Below, piece after piece: positions 1-7,272 of a DNA stretch of 14,472 nucleotides (its first letter is position 1; each line of letters starts with the position of its first letter). The stretch is from Paracoccaceae bacterium. Its GTDB lineage: Bacteria > Pseudomonadota > Alphaproteobacteria > Rhodobacterales > Rhodobacteraceae. A program made the position numbers and the translations under genes. The notes beneath the pieces are model-generated. The model saw nothing but the letters and a program-made list of their open reading frames with translations, searched no databases and was not told the origin of the DNA. The stretch spans positions 1-14,472 of the forward strand of contig JANSYB010000007.1 of the NCBI GenBank assembly GCA_024742655.1, given 5' to 3'.

Positions 1-645
1 CAGGATCTTGGCGGTCGGATTGATCTGCTTGAGCAGGTGCGCGACCATGCTGACCCGCTCATAGGGTCCGGGCGGGCAGCGGAACGGGTTGGGCGGGGCC
101 ACCATGCAGTAAAGACCGCCCTCCGGCATCGCCTCGATCTGCGCCTTCAATAGCTCGGTCTGGCTGCCGGCCTTGTAGGCATGGGGCATCTTGTTCTGCT
201 GGCTGATATCCCATCCGGGCACCGCGCCATCGACGAAATCGATCCCCGGGCTCAGGATCAGCCGGTCATAGGGCAGCACAGCCCCCCCGGCCAGCGTCAC
301 CGTCTTGGCGTCGTTGTCGATGCCCACGGCCCAGTCATGCACCACGTTGATCCCGTACTCGGTGGCCAGCGTGCCGTAGCTGTGCCCGATGCTCGAAAGC
401 TCCCGGAAACCGCCGATATAGAGATTCGAGAAAAAGCAGGTGTAGTACTGTCGTGTCGGCTCCACCAGCGTGACGTCGATGGCACCGTCGCTGTCCTTGG
501 CGATATAGCGGGCCGCCGTGGCGCCGCCGGCCCCACCGCCGACAACCACCACGCGCGGTTTGCCCTGCGCACGGACCATGGGCGCCGAAAGCGCGGCGGC
601 TGCGGCCACCCCGGTGCCGATAAAGGCGCGTCTGTTCAATGTCAT
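1..645 (-). CDS. soxF: SoxF, flavoprotein subunit of sulfide dehydrogenase / flavocytochrome c (5' part only)
   Basis: This is the first 215 residues of an FAD-dependent flavocytochrome c sulfide dehydrogenase flavoprotein; the rest lies beyond the left edge. It starts with a twin-arginine signal (NRRAFIG, residues 4-10) ending near AQG at 26-28. A dinucleotide-binding motif VVVVGGGAGG follows at 32-41. YYTC at 67-70 fits the cysteine that binds FAD covalently in this family, and PFRCPPGPYER at 187-197 carries a redox-disulfide cysteine (C190). The ATG at 645 is preceded by GGAGGAGA on the coding strand. The gene sits 52 bp after soxE, its expected cytochrome partner. In Paracoccus, SoxF has sulfide dehydrogenase activity and accelerates thiosulfate oxidation; a role in passing sulfide electrons to SoxE is inferred here. 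Confidence 0.93.
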   Translation of the reverse strand, partial: MTLNRRAFIGTGVAAAAALSAPMVRAQGKPRVVVVGGGAGGATAARYIAKDSDGAIDVTLVEPTRQYYTCFFSNLYIGGFRELSSIGHSYGTLATEYGINVVHDWAVGIDNDAKTVTLAGGAVLPYDRLILSPGIDFVDGAVPGWDISQQNKMPHAYKAGSQTELLKAQIEAMPEGGLYCMVAPPNPFRCPPGPYERVSMVAHLLKQINPTAKIL

Positions 646-669
646 GTTGGGTCTCCTCCCTTTCATGGA

Positions 670-682
670 TCACATGATGTGA
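670..682. promoter_or_regulatory. Perfect short palindrome in the soxE-soxF gap
   Basis: TCACAT-G-ATGTGA is a perfect inverted repeat with 6-bp arms around one base, in the 52-bp gap between soxE and soxF. Outside a single mismatch the arms continue as GG and CC. The one-base centre rules out an RNA hairpin with full arms, so if functional it is more likely a DNA-binding site. It could also be chance. Confidence 0.3.
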
Positions 683-697
683 CCCTGTTTTACCTGG

Positions 698-1402
698 TTA
701 CTCGATCTTCTCGAAATACGCCGCCAGCGCGGCGATCTCTTCGTCCGACAAGCGCCCGGCCATCATCTGCATGACCGGGTGCGGGCGAATCTGGCGTTTG
801 TAGGCATGCATGGCAATCACGAAATCCTCGGCGGGCCAGTTGGTGATCGACGGGATGCCGTCGTCATTGCCATCCGACTGGTGGCAGGTTTTGCATTCAC
901 TCGACAGGTATTCACCGTAATCCGGGTCGCCCACCATGGCCAGAACCTCGGGCGACAATTCCACCTCCGGCGCGCGTGCCGTGGGGTCGGCCTCGGGGAT
1001 GTTCTGCGGATCGTCCGAGAACAATCGCAGATAGGCCAGCACATCGGCGCGCTCCTGCGGGTCTTCCAGCCCGTCGAAACTCATCCGAGTGCCGCTGACC
1101 AGGGCCTTGGGGTTCTCGATATAGGCGTCTAGCGTCTCGAGGTGCCATTCGAGGCCATCCGCGCCGGCCCGTTGCAGGCCCTCCGAATAGAAATACTCCC
1201 CATCCACCCCGGCCGCCTTGCGTCCGAAGATGCCGTTGAGATGCGGGCCGATCCCGTTTTCGGCACCGCGCCCCACCTCGTGACAGCCCACGCAGTAGTC
1301 GAACACCTCTTCGCCACGCTCGGCGTCCCCGATTTCCTCGGCCAGTGCGGCGCCCCCCCAAAGCGCGGCCAGCACCGCAAAGCCAAAAGTTCTACCAGAC
1401 AT
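698..1402 (-). CDS. soxE: SoxE, diheme c-type cytochrome
   Basis: This is a periplasmic diheme cytochrome c of 234 residues. A Sec signal peptide covers about 1-21 (ending ALA|EE). Heme 1 is CVGCH at 37-41 with probable Met ligand in TRMSF (M107). Heme 2 is CKTCH at 170-174, with a Met ligand probably among M211, M213 and M214. The first domain is a class I cytochrome closely resembling the C-terminal domain of SoxD in this window. The ATG lies inside the last codons of the preceding thioredoxin-like gene (11-bp overlap), suggesting translational coupling. In the Paracoccus arrangement SoxE is the electron acceptor of SoxF, and the next gene here is soxF, so the same pairing is inferred. Confidence 0.92.
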   Translation of the reverse strand: MSGRTFGFAVLAALWGGAALAEEIGDAERGEEVFDYCVGCHEVGRGAENGIGPHLNGIFGRKAAGVDGEYFYSEGLQRAGADGLEWHLETLDAYIENPKALVSGTRMSFDGLEDPQERADVLAYLRLFSDDPQNIPEADPTARAPEVELSPEVLAMVGDPDYGEYLSSECKTCHQSDGNDDGIPSITNWPAEDFVIAMHAYKRQIRPHPVMQMMAGRLSDEEIAALAAYFEKIE

Positions 1403-1985
1403 CCGGATCTATTCCCTGTTCTTCCAAAGCTTCGAACCTGTCCTGCAGGTATCTTTGAAAGCTCTGGTTTTTATAGTCTTCTGTTACCACATATTGCAGC
1501 GATGACAGATAGTGAAACGGCTTGAGATACCCCGGCAACCGGAAGGTCTCAGCCGCAGCGAGGCTGTCCGCCCCGGCATTCCCGGCCGCGAAAATCAATG
1601 TGGTCGGCGTGAAATTGACACCCCATTTCGAGGCAAGCGCCCGTTCCTCCAGCGTCTCGCCGTCGAAATCCAGCACCTCGCGCGCGCCCCACATGTCAAG
1701 CTGGAGAACATCGAAATGCTGCTGGATGTAATCGGTCAGTTCGGCGCGTGCGAAATTGACCTCGTGCAACTCTCGGCAATAGGGGCAACCGGCCTGCTCG
1801 TAGAGGATCATCAGGTGCCGGCCGTTATCGGCGGCGAATTGCAGGTCGTCGCCCAGTTCCAGAAAACTGTCCAGAAACCAAGGCTGCTTATGCAGCCCGT
1901 CATCGCCCATCTCGGCGGCAAAACCAGAACGTGCCGCCAGGGCACTGGCGGCAAGCGATGCACCAAAAGTGCGGCGTGTCAGCAT
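1392..1985 (-). CDS. Second SoxW-like periplasmic thioredoxin, Tat-type signal
   Basis: This 197-residue thioredoxin-fold protein is clearly paralogous to SoxW at 8720-9295. Both share GDDGLHKQ after the signal, an EQ-x-GC-x-YC active site, a DFDGE segment and a KWG-x2-FTP cis-proline motif. The active site here is CPYC (67-70) and the cis-Pro is in FTPT (125-128). The N-terminus LTRRTFGASLAASALAA looks like a Tat signal, whereas SoxW has a plain Sec signal. A strong GGGGAGGAGAG ribosome binding site precedes the ATG at 1985. The gene follows a terminator after soxD and overlaps soxE by 11 bp, so it opens a W-like/E/F module. It may keep a cysteine of SoxYZ or SoxF reduced, or help cytochrome maturation; substrate unknown. 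Confidence 0.85.
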   Translation of the reverse strand: MLTRRTFGASLAASALAARSGFAAEMGDDGLHKQPWFLDSFLELGDDLQFAADNGRHLMILYEQAGCPYCRELHEVNFARAELTDYIQQHFDVLQLDMWGAREVLDFDGETLEERALASKWGVNFTPTTLIFAAGNAGADSLAAAETFRLPGYLKPFHYLSSLQYVVTEDYKNQSFQRYLQDRFEALEEQGIDPDVW

Positions 1986-2043
1986 GACTCTCCTCCCCAG
2001 GATTCATGCGACAAGTGTGCCACGACACCTGCAAATTGCAAAA

Positions 2044-2065
2044 CGGGGCCGGAAGGCCGGCCCCG
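2044..2065 (-). terminator. Rho-independent terminator after soxD
   Basis: Read on the minus strand, this is a 9-bp perfect GC stem CGGGGCCGG / CCGGCCCCG with a 4-base loop, followed directly by TTTTG. It starts 11 bp after the soxD stop codon and lies before the second SoxW-like gene. It is a textbook intrinsic terminator and should end or attenuate the upstream transcript before the thioredoxin-soxE-soxF module. Confidence 0.8.
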
Positions 2066-2076
2066 CACCTCTTGCG

Positions 2077-3261
2077 TTACTGCGAGAAGGATTTCAGATA
2101 TTCGGTGACCGCCGCGATATCCTCGTCTTTCTTAAGACCGCGGAACGACATCTTGGTGCCTTTCACATAGCCTTTCGGATCGGCCATGAAGGCGGCCATG
2201 GTTTCGTCGTTCCAGACCTCTCCGGCCTCGCCCATCTCCTTGAGCGTATTGGAATATTTGAAACCGTCAACCGATGCCATCGCCCGGTTCATCACGCCGT
2301 TCAGCTGCGGACCAACGCGGTTCTTGGCCCCGTCGCCGACCATGTGACAGGCCTTGCACTTCTTGAAGACCTTCTCGCCTTCCGACACCAGGTCCATGTC
2401 CAGCGCGGCGACCTCAGCCTCTTCCACGGCGGTCTCGGCCACCGCCTCGATGACCTCGTCAGTCGCGGTGCCGGCGTTGACTTCTTCCATGGCCTCTTCG
2501 GCTTCGCCCTCTTCTTCGGGCGTCACGTCCAGAACGGCGGCCCGCATGGTGATTTCCACGCCGTCCTTGCAGTTTTCCATGCAAGGTTCGTCCTTCCAGA
2601 AATGCGCCTCGGTCTCATCGCGGTCATCCACGATGAACCCGTCGGCATTGGGCATCTCGACCTCGAGGAAGTTTTGATTCGACAGAACGAAGTCGTCATC
2701 CACGAGGTAGTTGGAATAGAGAATATAGGCCGTGATCGCATAGGTGTCATCGGCGCTCAGCGTCTGCGCCGCGCCAAACGGCATGGAGCGATGCACGTAA
2801 TCCCATGTCGTCGACAGATACGGCCAGTAACTGCCCACCGTTTTCAGCGGATCCTCGTCCGCCAGCGTGCCGTCGCCCCCGGCCAGCTTGGGCCAGTTGT
2901 CCACGCCCTCGGCGAATTCGCCGTGGCAGATCGCACAACCTTCGGAAAACAGCATCTCCCCATCCGCGACGGAGCCCGAGCCCTCGGGCAGGCCCGTGCC
3001 ATCGGGGCGCACGTCCACATCCCATGCCGCGACCTCTTCGGGCAGGGCCGGGCGGCCAAGTCCGAACTTGCCCTCCTGTGCCGCCGCAGAGGCCTCGGCC
3101 GCCGCGATCAACGAGAAATAGGGCGACGCCTCGGTGGCCACCATCATATCGGCGTTCCCGGGCATCGGCGTGATGTTGCGGTCGGCGAAATTATAGGCCG
3201 CCGTCAGAAGAACCGCCGCGCCAAGCACCGTGCCGCCATACAGATTAAGAGACTTCGACAT
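2077..3261 (-). CDS. soxD: SoxD, diheme cytochrome c subunit of sulfane dehydrogenase SoxCD
   Basis: SoxD passes to the electron chain the six electrons that SoxC takes from sulfane sulfur on SoxY. The 394 residues begin with a hydrophobic stretch at about 8-24 (signal or membrane anchor). The first cytochrome domain has CAICH at 109-113 and RSMPFG with M160. Residues about 246-296 form a very Glu-rich linker, and a class I cytochrome domain follows with CKACH at 302-306 and TKMSF with M371. The size matches diheme SoxD of Paracoccus. The start overlaps the end of soxC by 17 bp, so the two subunits are probably translated in a coupled way. The pair C226/C231 (CMENC) lies between the first heme domain and the linker and is unexplained. 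Confidence 0.95.
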   Translation of the reverse strand: MSKSLNLYGGTVLGAAVLLTAAYNFADRNITPMPGNADMMVATEASPYFSLIAAAEASAAAQEGKFGLGRPALPEEVAAWDVDVRPDGTGLPEGSGSVADGEMLFSEGCAICHGEFAEGVDNWPKLAGGDGTLADEDPLKTVGSYWPYLSTTWDYVHRSMPFGAAQTLSADDTYAITAYILYSNYLVDDDFVLSNQNFLEVEMPNADGFIVDDRDETEAHFWKDEPCMENCKDGVEITMRAAVLDVTPEEEGEAEEAMEEVNAGTATDEVIEAVAETAVEEAEVAALDMDLVSEGEKVFKKCKACHMVGDGAKNRVGPQLNGVMNRAMASVDGFKYSNTLKEMGEAGEVWNDETMAAFMADPKGYVKGTKMSFRGLKKDEDIAAVTEYLKSFSQ

Positions 3262-4531
3262 TCTCTGCCTCCCCGTTTGCCTTCACCCACCATGTCTGGA
3301 TGCAGTTGTTGTGATAGATTGAATTCAGACCGCGCACCTCGCGCAGTTCCGTCTTGGTGGGCTGGACATAGCCGGTCTCGTCATGGGCCCGGCTTTGCAG
3401 GAACATCTCGCTGCCGTCCCAGTCGATCTCGAGGTAGAAGCGGCTCAGCGCCTTGGTCTCGCCCTCCTTGGCCAGACGCGCCTGGGTCCAGTTCATGCCG
3501 CCGTCAGTCGACACGTCCACGCGGGTGATGGCACCGCGGCCCGACCAGGCGAGGCCAGTGATGACCAGAGGCCCGGCTCCGTGAGTGATGGGGGATTGCG
3601 GGCTGGGACTGGTCACGACGGATTTGGCGTCCATGACCCAGGTCCACTTGCGGCTGGTGCCATCTTCCAGCGTGTCGGTGTATTTGCTGGTCTCTTCGCG
3701 GCTTTCCACGGGGCCGTCCATGACCTCGATGCGGCGCAGCCACTTGACCCACATGTTGCCTTCCCAGCCGGGCACGACAAGGCGCACCGGGTAGCCGTGC
3801 TCTTTGCGCAGCGCCTCGCCATTGGCCTTGAAGGCGACCAGCACGTCGTCCAGTGCCTTTTCCATCGGGATCGAACGGCCGTTCGACGACGCGTCCGCGC
3901 CCTCGACATAGACCCACTTGTCGCTCAGGTCGCCCGCGGCGGTCAGGCCGGCCTCTTCCAGCAGGGTGCGCAGGGTGACGCCGGAATATTCCATGTTGTG
4001 GATCATGCCGTGGGTGAACTGCGCGCCGTTCAGCTGTGCGCCGGCCCATTCCATGCCGGTATTGGCGGCACATTCGCAGAAATACACGTGGTTTTCCCGC
4101 GGGAAGCGTTCCAGATCGGCATAGGTGAAGATCAGCGGCGTATCGACAAGGCCGTTGATCATCAGCCGGTAATCTTCCTTCTTCAGCTCGATCGCGCCGG
4201 AGTGGTGACGCTCGAAGGCGCAGCCCTGCGGCGTGATCGTGCCATCCAGCGCATGGATCGGCGTGAAGTTGATCGAGCTGATCGTGTCCGCGGTCAGCCA
4301 TTCGACATTGCGGCGCACCACGTCATCCTCGAACCGGATCGGCAGGCCATAGGGCGTGGCATCCACGCCATCGCCCAGGCCACTGGCCCAGTCCTGCACT
4401 TCGGTGATCAGCGGGTCGGGCTCCCCGGCTGCCCGGGCCATCGTGGCCCCGGCAGCGGCGGTCCCGGCCGCCACGGCGCCCTTGAGGAACGCCCGGCGCG
4501 ATGCGCCCTTGCCATTGGTCTCGGAACTCAT
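3245..4531 (-). CDS. soxC: SoxC, molybdenum subunit of sulfane dehydrogenase SoxCD
   Basis: SoxC belongs to the sulfite oxidase family and, with SoxD, oxidises the sulfane sulfur left on SoxY without forming free sulfite. The 428 residues begin with a clear Tat signal, SRRAFLKG at 11-18 followed by an Ala-rich stretch to about 35, as expected for a protein exported with molybdopterin bound. The FCECAANTG segment at 151-159 should contain the molybdenum-binding cysteine (C154 by family pattern), and ERHHSG (107-112) matches the cofactor-binding region. The C-terminal half is the dimerisation domain. No heme-binding motif is present, as expected for SoxC. Its presence predicts complete oxidation of thiosulfate to sulfate without sulfur globules. 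A 68-bp gap separates it from soxB. Confidence 0.96.
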   Translation of the reverse strand: MSSETNGKGASRRAFLKGAVAAGTAAAGATMARAAGEPDPLITEVQDWASGLGDGVDATPYGLPIRFEDDVVRRNVEWLTADTISSINFTPIHALDGTITPQGCAFERHHSGAIELKKEDYRLMINGLVDTPLIFTYADLERFPRENHVYFCECAANTGMEWAGAQLNGAQFTHGMIHNMEYSGVTLRTLLEEAGLTAAGDLSDKWVYVEGADASSNGRSIPMEKALDDVLVAFKANGEALRKEHGYPVRLVVPGWEGNMWVKWLRRIEVMDGPVESREETSKYTDTLEDGTSRKWTWVMDAKSVVTSPSPQSPITHGAGPLVITGLAWSGRGAITRVDVSTDGGMNWTQARLAKEGETKALSRFYLEIDWDGSEMFLQSRAHDETGYVQPTKTELREVRGLNSIYHNNCIQTWWVKANGEAENVEVS

Positions 4532-4589
4532 TTTCCTTGGCCTCCTTTTTTCAACGTTGGCTGTTGAAATTCATCATTCTCGCGTTTCC

Positions 4590-4610
4590 CCGGCGTCGGT
4601 CAGACGCCGG
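4590..4610 (-). other. Hairpin spanning the soxB stop codon
   Basis: CCGGCGTC and GACGCCGG form a perfect 8-bp stem around a 5-base loop. On the minus strand the soxB TGA sits at the stem-loop junction. No T-run follows, so it is not a standard terminator; a role in mRNA 3'-end protection or pausing between soxB and soxC is possible. Confidence 0.4.
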
Positions 4611-6297
4611 TCACTTTCACATTGTCCCGGGCCTCGATCGTGACCGTGCCCTGCTTGGCGATGTGGTTTTCGACCACGTCCCAGATCTGCGGCCCCTCGG
4701 TGCCCTCGTTCACACTGGCCCAGCCGGCCACGACATAATTCCTGGCCGGGTCGATCGCCTCGCCCGTGCTCAGCAGGGTCATGTCGGAAATCCGTTCGCC
4801 CTGCGGCTTGGAAATGTCGATCGCGTAGCCCATGCCGCCGATGCGGACCATGTCACCGCCCTGCTGGTAATAGGGGTTGGGGTTGAAGATGTTGTCGGCC
4901 ACGTCCTCGAGGATCACCTTGATGAATTCGCCCGTCATCTCGCTGCGATAGGCCTTGCCATAGGTCATCGAGGTGACGTTCCAGATATCCTCGCGGGTGA
5001 TGTCGTCCCCGGGGATCAGGCTCGGGCCCCACCGGACGCCGGGGCTCATGGCGATATCGGCCTCGCGCTCGCTCAGCAGCGCGTCGCAGATCAGGTCGTC
5101 CCACGTGCCGTTGAAATTGCCACGACGGTAAAGCGTGCTGTCGGTCTGGCCGATCACCTCGGCCATCTCGGCCTCGTAGGGCGCGCGCTGTTCGTCGATC
5201 AGGGCGCTCATCTCAGCATCGGGCTCGATCACGTCCGAGAAGATCGGAATGAGCTTGTGACGGAAGCCCATCATCCGCCCGTCACGCACATCGAGATCGA
5301 CCCGGCTGACGAATTTCCCGTTCGAGCCGCTGGCCACGATGATCGTCTCGCCCACCAGAACAGGTTCGGGGATCGCATCATGGGTGTGACCGGACAGAAC
5401 GACATCGATGCCGCTGACATTGCTGACCATCTGCTTGTCCACGTCAAAGCCGTTATGGCTCAGCACGACGACCAGATCGGCGCCCTGCCCGCGCACCTCG
5501 TCGACCATTTCCTGCATCCGCTCATCGCGGATGCCGAAACTGAAATCGGGGAACATCCAGCCGGGGTTTGCAATCGGCATGTAGGGGAAGGCCTGGCCGA
5601 TAACGGCGATCTTGGCGCCACCGCGCTCAAAGAACTGGTAGTCGGCGAATTCCTCGCTCGGCTCGTCCCACTCGGCGTCGAAAATGTTCTGGCCAAGCGC
5701 GGCAAACGGCAGGTCGGCCAGAATATCGCGCACCCGGTCCTGCCCCAGCGTGAATTCCCAGTGGAAGGTCATCGCGTCGGGCTTGAGCGCGTTCATCACA
5801 TTGACCATGTCCTGCCCGTCGGTCTGATAGCAGGTGTAGGATCCGTGCCATGTATCACCGCCATCCAGCAGGATCGCATCGGGCCGGTCGGCGCGGATCG
5901 CCTTGACGACAGTGGCCACGCGGTCCAGCCCGCCGACCTTGCCATAGGCCTGCGCCAGCGACGAGAAATCGTTATAGGTCAGGGCATAGGCCGAGGGGCT
6001 GCCATCCTCGATCCCATAGGCTTTGCGGAAATCGGCGCCGGTGATGTGCGGCACCTTGCCCTTGTTGTCGCCCACGCCGATGTTGATCTCTGGCTCGCGG
6101 AAATAGATCGGCTTGAGCTGGGCGTGGATGTCGGTGATGTGGATCAGGCTCACATTGCCGAACGTGTCGAACTCCAGCAGCTGATCCTGCGTCAGCGCCT
6201 GCTGCGCGGCCAGCTTTGCCCAGTTGCCAAATCCGCTGGCGCCGACCAGTGCCGAGGCCGCCATGCTGACCTGAAGAAAATCACGGCGAGAGATCAT
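4600..6297 (-). CDS. soxB: SoxB, dimanganese sulfate thiol esterase
   Basis: SoxB hydrolyses the terminal sulfone of the thiosulfonate adduct on SoxY, releasing sulfate. The 565-residue protein has a Tat signal (SRRDFLQV, 3-10). The metallophosphoesterase-like domain carries the expected metal motifs: TDIHAQ with D56/H58, GGDTWHG with D148, QN at 203-204, SHNG with H281 and SGHTHD with H304/H306. The usual 5'-nucleotidase GNHE segment is replaced by HWEF at 179-182, which is characteristic of SoxB. The C-terminal 5'-nucleotidase domain is complete. The length is normal for the family. It is preceded by a strong terminator after soxA and a stretch containing the putative operator word shared with the soxS-soxV region, so it may have its own transcript. 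Confidence 0.97.
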   Translation of the reverse strand: MISRRDFLQVSMAASALVGASGFGNWAKLAAQQALTQDQLLEFDTFGNVSLIHITDIHAQLKPIYFREPEINIGVGDNKGKVPHITGADFRKAYGIEDGSPSAYALTYNDFSSLAQAYGKVGGLDRVATVVKAIRADRPDAILLDGGDTWHGSYTCYQTDGQDMVNVMNALKPDAMTFHWEFTLGQDRVRDILADLPFAALGQNIFDAEWDEPSEEFADYQFFERGGAKIAVIGQAFPYMPIANPGWMFPDFSFGIRDERMQEMVDEVRGQGADLVVVLSHNGFDVDKQMVSNVSGIDVVLSGHTHDAIPEPVLVGETIIVASGSNGKFVSRVDLDVRDGRMMGFRHKLIPIFSDVIEPDAEMSALIDEQRAPYEAEMAEVIGQTDSTLYRRGNFNGTWDDLICDALLSEREADIAMSPGVRWGPSLIPGDDITREDIWNVTSMTYGKAYRSEMTGEFIKVILEDVADNIFNPNPYYQQGGDMVRIGGMGYAIDISKPQGERISDMTLLSTGEAIDPARNYVVAGWASVNEGTEGPQIWDVVENHIAKQGTVTIEARDNVKVTGV

Positions 6298-6320
6298 GTG
6301 AAGCCTTTCCTTGTGCGCGT

Positions 6321-6341
6321 TACATGCGCGAATTTGAATGT
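6321..6341 (-). promoter_or_regulatory. Candidate SoxR-type operator upstream of soxB
   Basis: On the minus strand, ACATTCAAATT (6331-6341) is followed after CGCGC by ATGT, making an imperfect ACAT...ATGT palindrome. The same 11-bp word occurs in the divergent soxS-soxV promoter region (10092-10102), where it is also followed by ATGT. It lies between the soxA terminator and the soxB start. A weak promoter-like pair (CTGAAA, 18 bp, TGTAAC) overlaps it. SoxR binding here is inference from the shared word. Confidence 0.45.
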
Positions 6342-6352
6342 ATTTCAGTAAA

Positions 6353-6389
6353 GAAAACCCCGTGGCCCGGCGAGGGGCACGGGGTTTTC
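6353..6389 (-). terminator. Intrinsic terminator between soxA and soxB
   Basis: A 12-bp perfect inverted repeat, GAAAACCCCGTG / CACGGGGTTTTC, encloses a 13-base loop 7 bp after the soxA stop. On the minus strand the stem ends in GGGGTTTTC and is followed by TTTA, giving a U-rich tail. The A-run on the other side means it could also work on the plus strand. It should lower soxBCD expression relative to soxXYZA. Confidence 0.82.
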
Positions 6390-6396
6390 CAATGTC

Positions 6397-7248
6397 TTAG
6401 TTTCGGACCGACGGGCCCTCGACCGACAGGCCGTTACCGCGGCTGGCGACATAGAGCTCGAGCGCGGTGAACTCGGGGCCACCCGGCTTGAACGTCTCGG
6501 CACGCGTGTCACGGACACAGCCCTTGAACCGCGCATGAACAGTGTTCAGCTTGGCGTTTTTCAGGCGGTAGGTCGGAAACCCGTTGATCTGGCCCTGGCT
6601 GAGGTGGTCAGCCCGGATCATGTTGCCATAGTTGTCCTCGTGGCAGTTGGCGCAGCTCAGTTCGAGCTGCCCGGTGCGGGTATAGTAGAGCTCCTTACCC
6701 TGCTCCCACACATCCGCCACGGGGCCGTCGATGGCCACGTTGATGGGCATGCCACGCGACTGAAGCGCGATCAGGGCTTCCATGTTGGCCATTTCGCCAC
6801 CGGTGTACTTGTAGGGCTCGGCACCCATGTTCTCGGTCCGGCAGGCGTTGATCTGCATGGCCAGCGTGCGAACCTCGCCCGCATCCTCGTTCCACTTCGG
6901 ATAAACGGCGCGGACGCCCTTCATGCTCGAAGGATCCTCATGGCAGCTCGCGCAGGAATTGCCCTCTGTTCCCTCGACGGTTTCCCACTGTGCCATGCCT
7001 TCGTCGACGAAGATCATGCCGGGGTTGTCGAAGTCGTCCATCTGCAGCGCCTGCGTTTCGTCCGACCGGAAATGCCAGCCCGACATCAGTTCGCTGACAG
7101 CTGTATCCGACATGTGCTCAGGCACGGCGGTCTTGGTGATCATCTCGACTTCGCCATTGATGATCATCGTGTCGTCATCGGGATCGGCCATGGCCAGACC
7201 CGGTGCAACGATCAGCGCGGCAATGGCGGTGAGTGCTTTGAATTTCAT
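6397..7248 (-). CDS. soxA: SoxA, diheme cytochrome c subunit of SoxXA
   Basis: SoxA is the catalytic subunit of SoxXA, which oxidatively joins thiosulfate to the SoxY cysteine. The 283 residues start with a Sec signal (cleavage likely after GLAMA, residue 21). The N-terminal heme site is CASCH at 99-103, with C136 (INACRT) as the probable axial cysteine. The second, catalytic heme site is CANCH at 199-203, with C244 (FKGCVRD) as the axial cysteine known to carry a persulfide modification in characterised SoxA proteins. Having both sites makes this the diheme type, as in Paracoccus and Rhodovulum, not the single-heme type. The gene follows soxZ after 66 bp and is followed at once by an intrinsic terminator. 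Confidence 0.97.
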   Translation of the reverse strand: MKFKALTAIAALIVAPGLAMADPDDDTMIINGEVEMITKTAVPEHMSDTAVSELMSGWHFRSDETQALQMDDFDNPGMIFVDEGMAQWETVEGTEGNSCASCHEDPSSMKGVRAVYPKWNEDAGEVRTLAMQINACRTENMGAEPYKYTGGEMANMEALIALQSRGMPINVAIDGPVADVWEQGKELYYTRTGQLELSCANCHEDNYGNMIRADHLSQGQINGFPTYRLKNAKLNTVHARFKGCVRDTRAETFKPGGPEFTALELYVASRGNGLSVEGPSVRN

Positions 7249-7272
7249 GTGGTTCTTTCCTCCCTGGCGTGA

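Noticed and set aside
1969..3528. Long open frame on the plus strand opposite soxD (519 codons)
   Set aside because: It lies antisense to soxD, whose heme motifs and gene context are certain. The frame is open because of high GC third positions, and its product is His/Arg-rich without a recognisable domain.
4501..6351. Long open frame on the plus strand opposite soxB (616 codons)
   Set aside because: It mirrors soxB almost exactly and has His/Asp/Val-rich composition typical of antisense shadow frames in GC-rich genomes.
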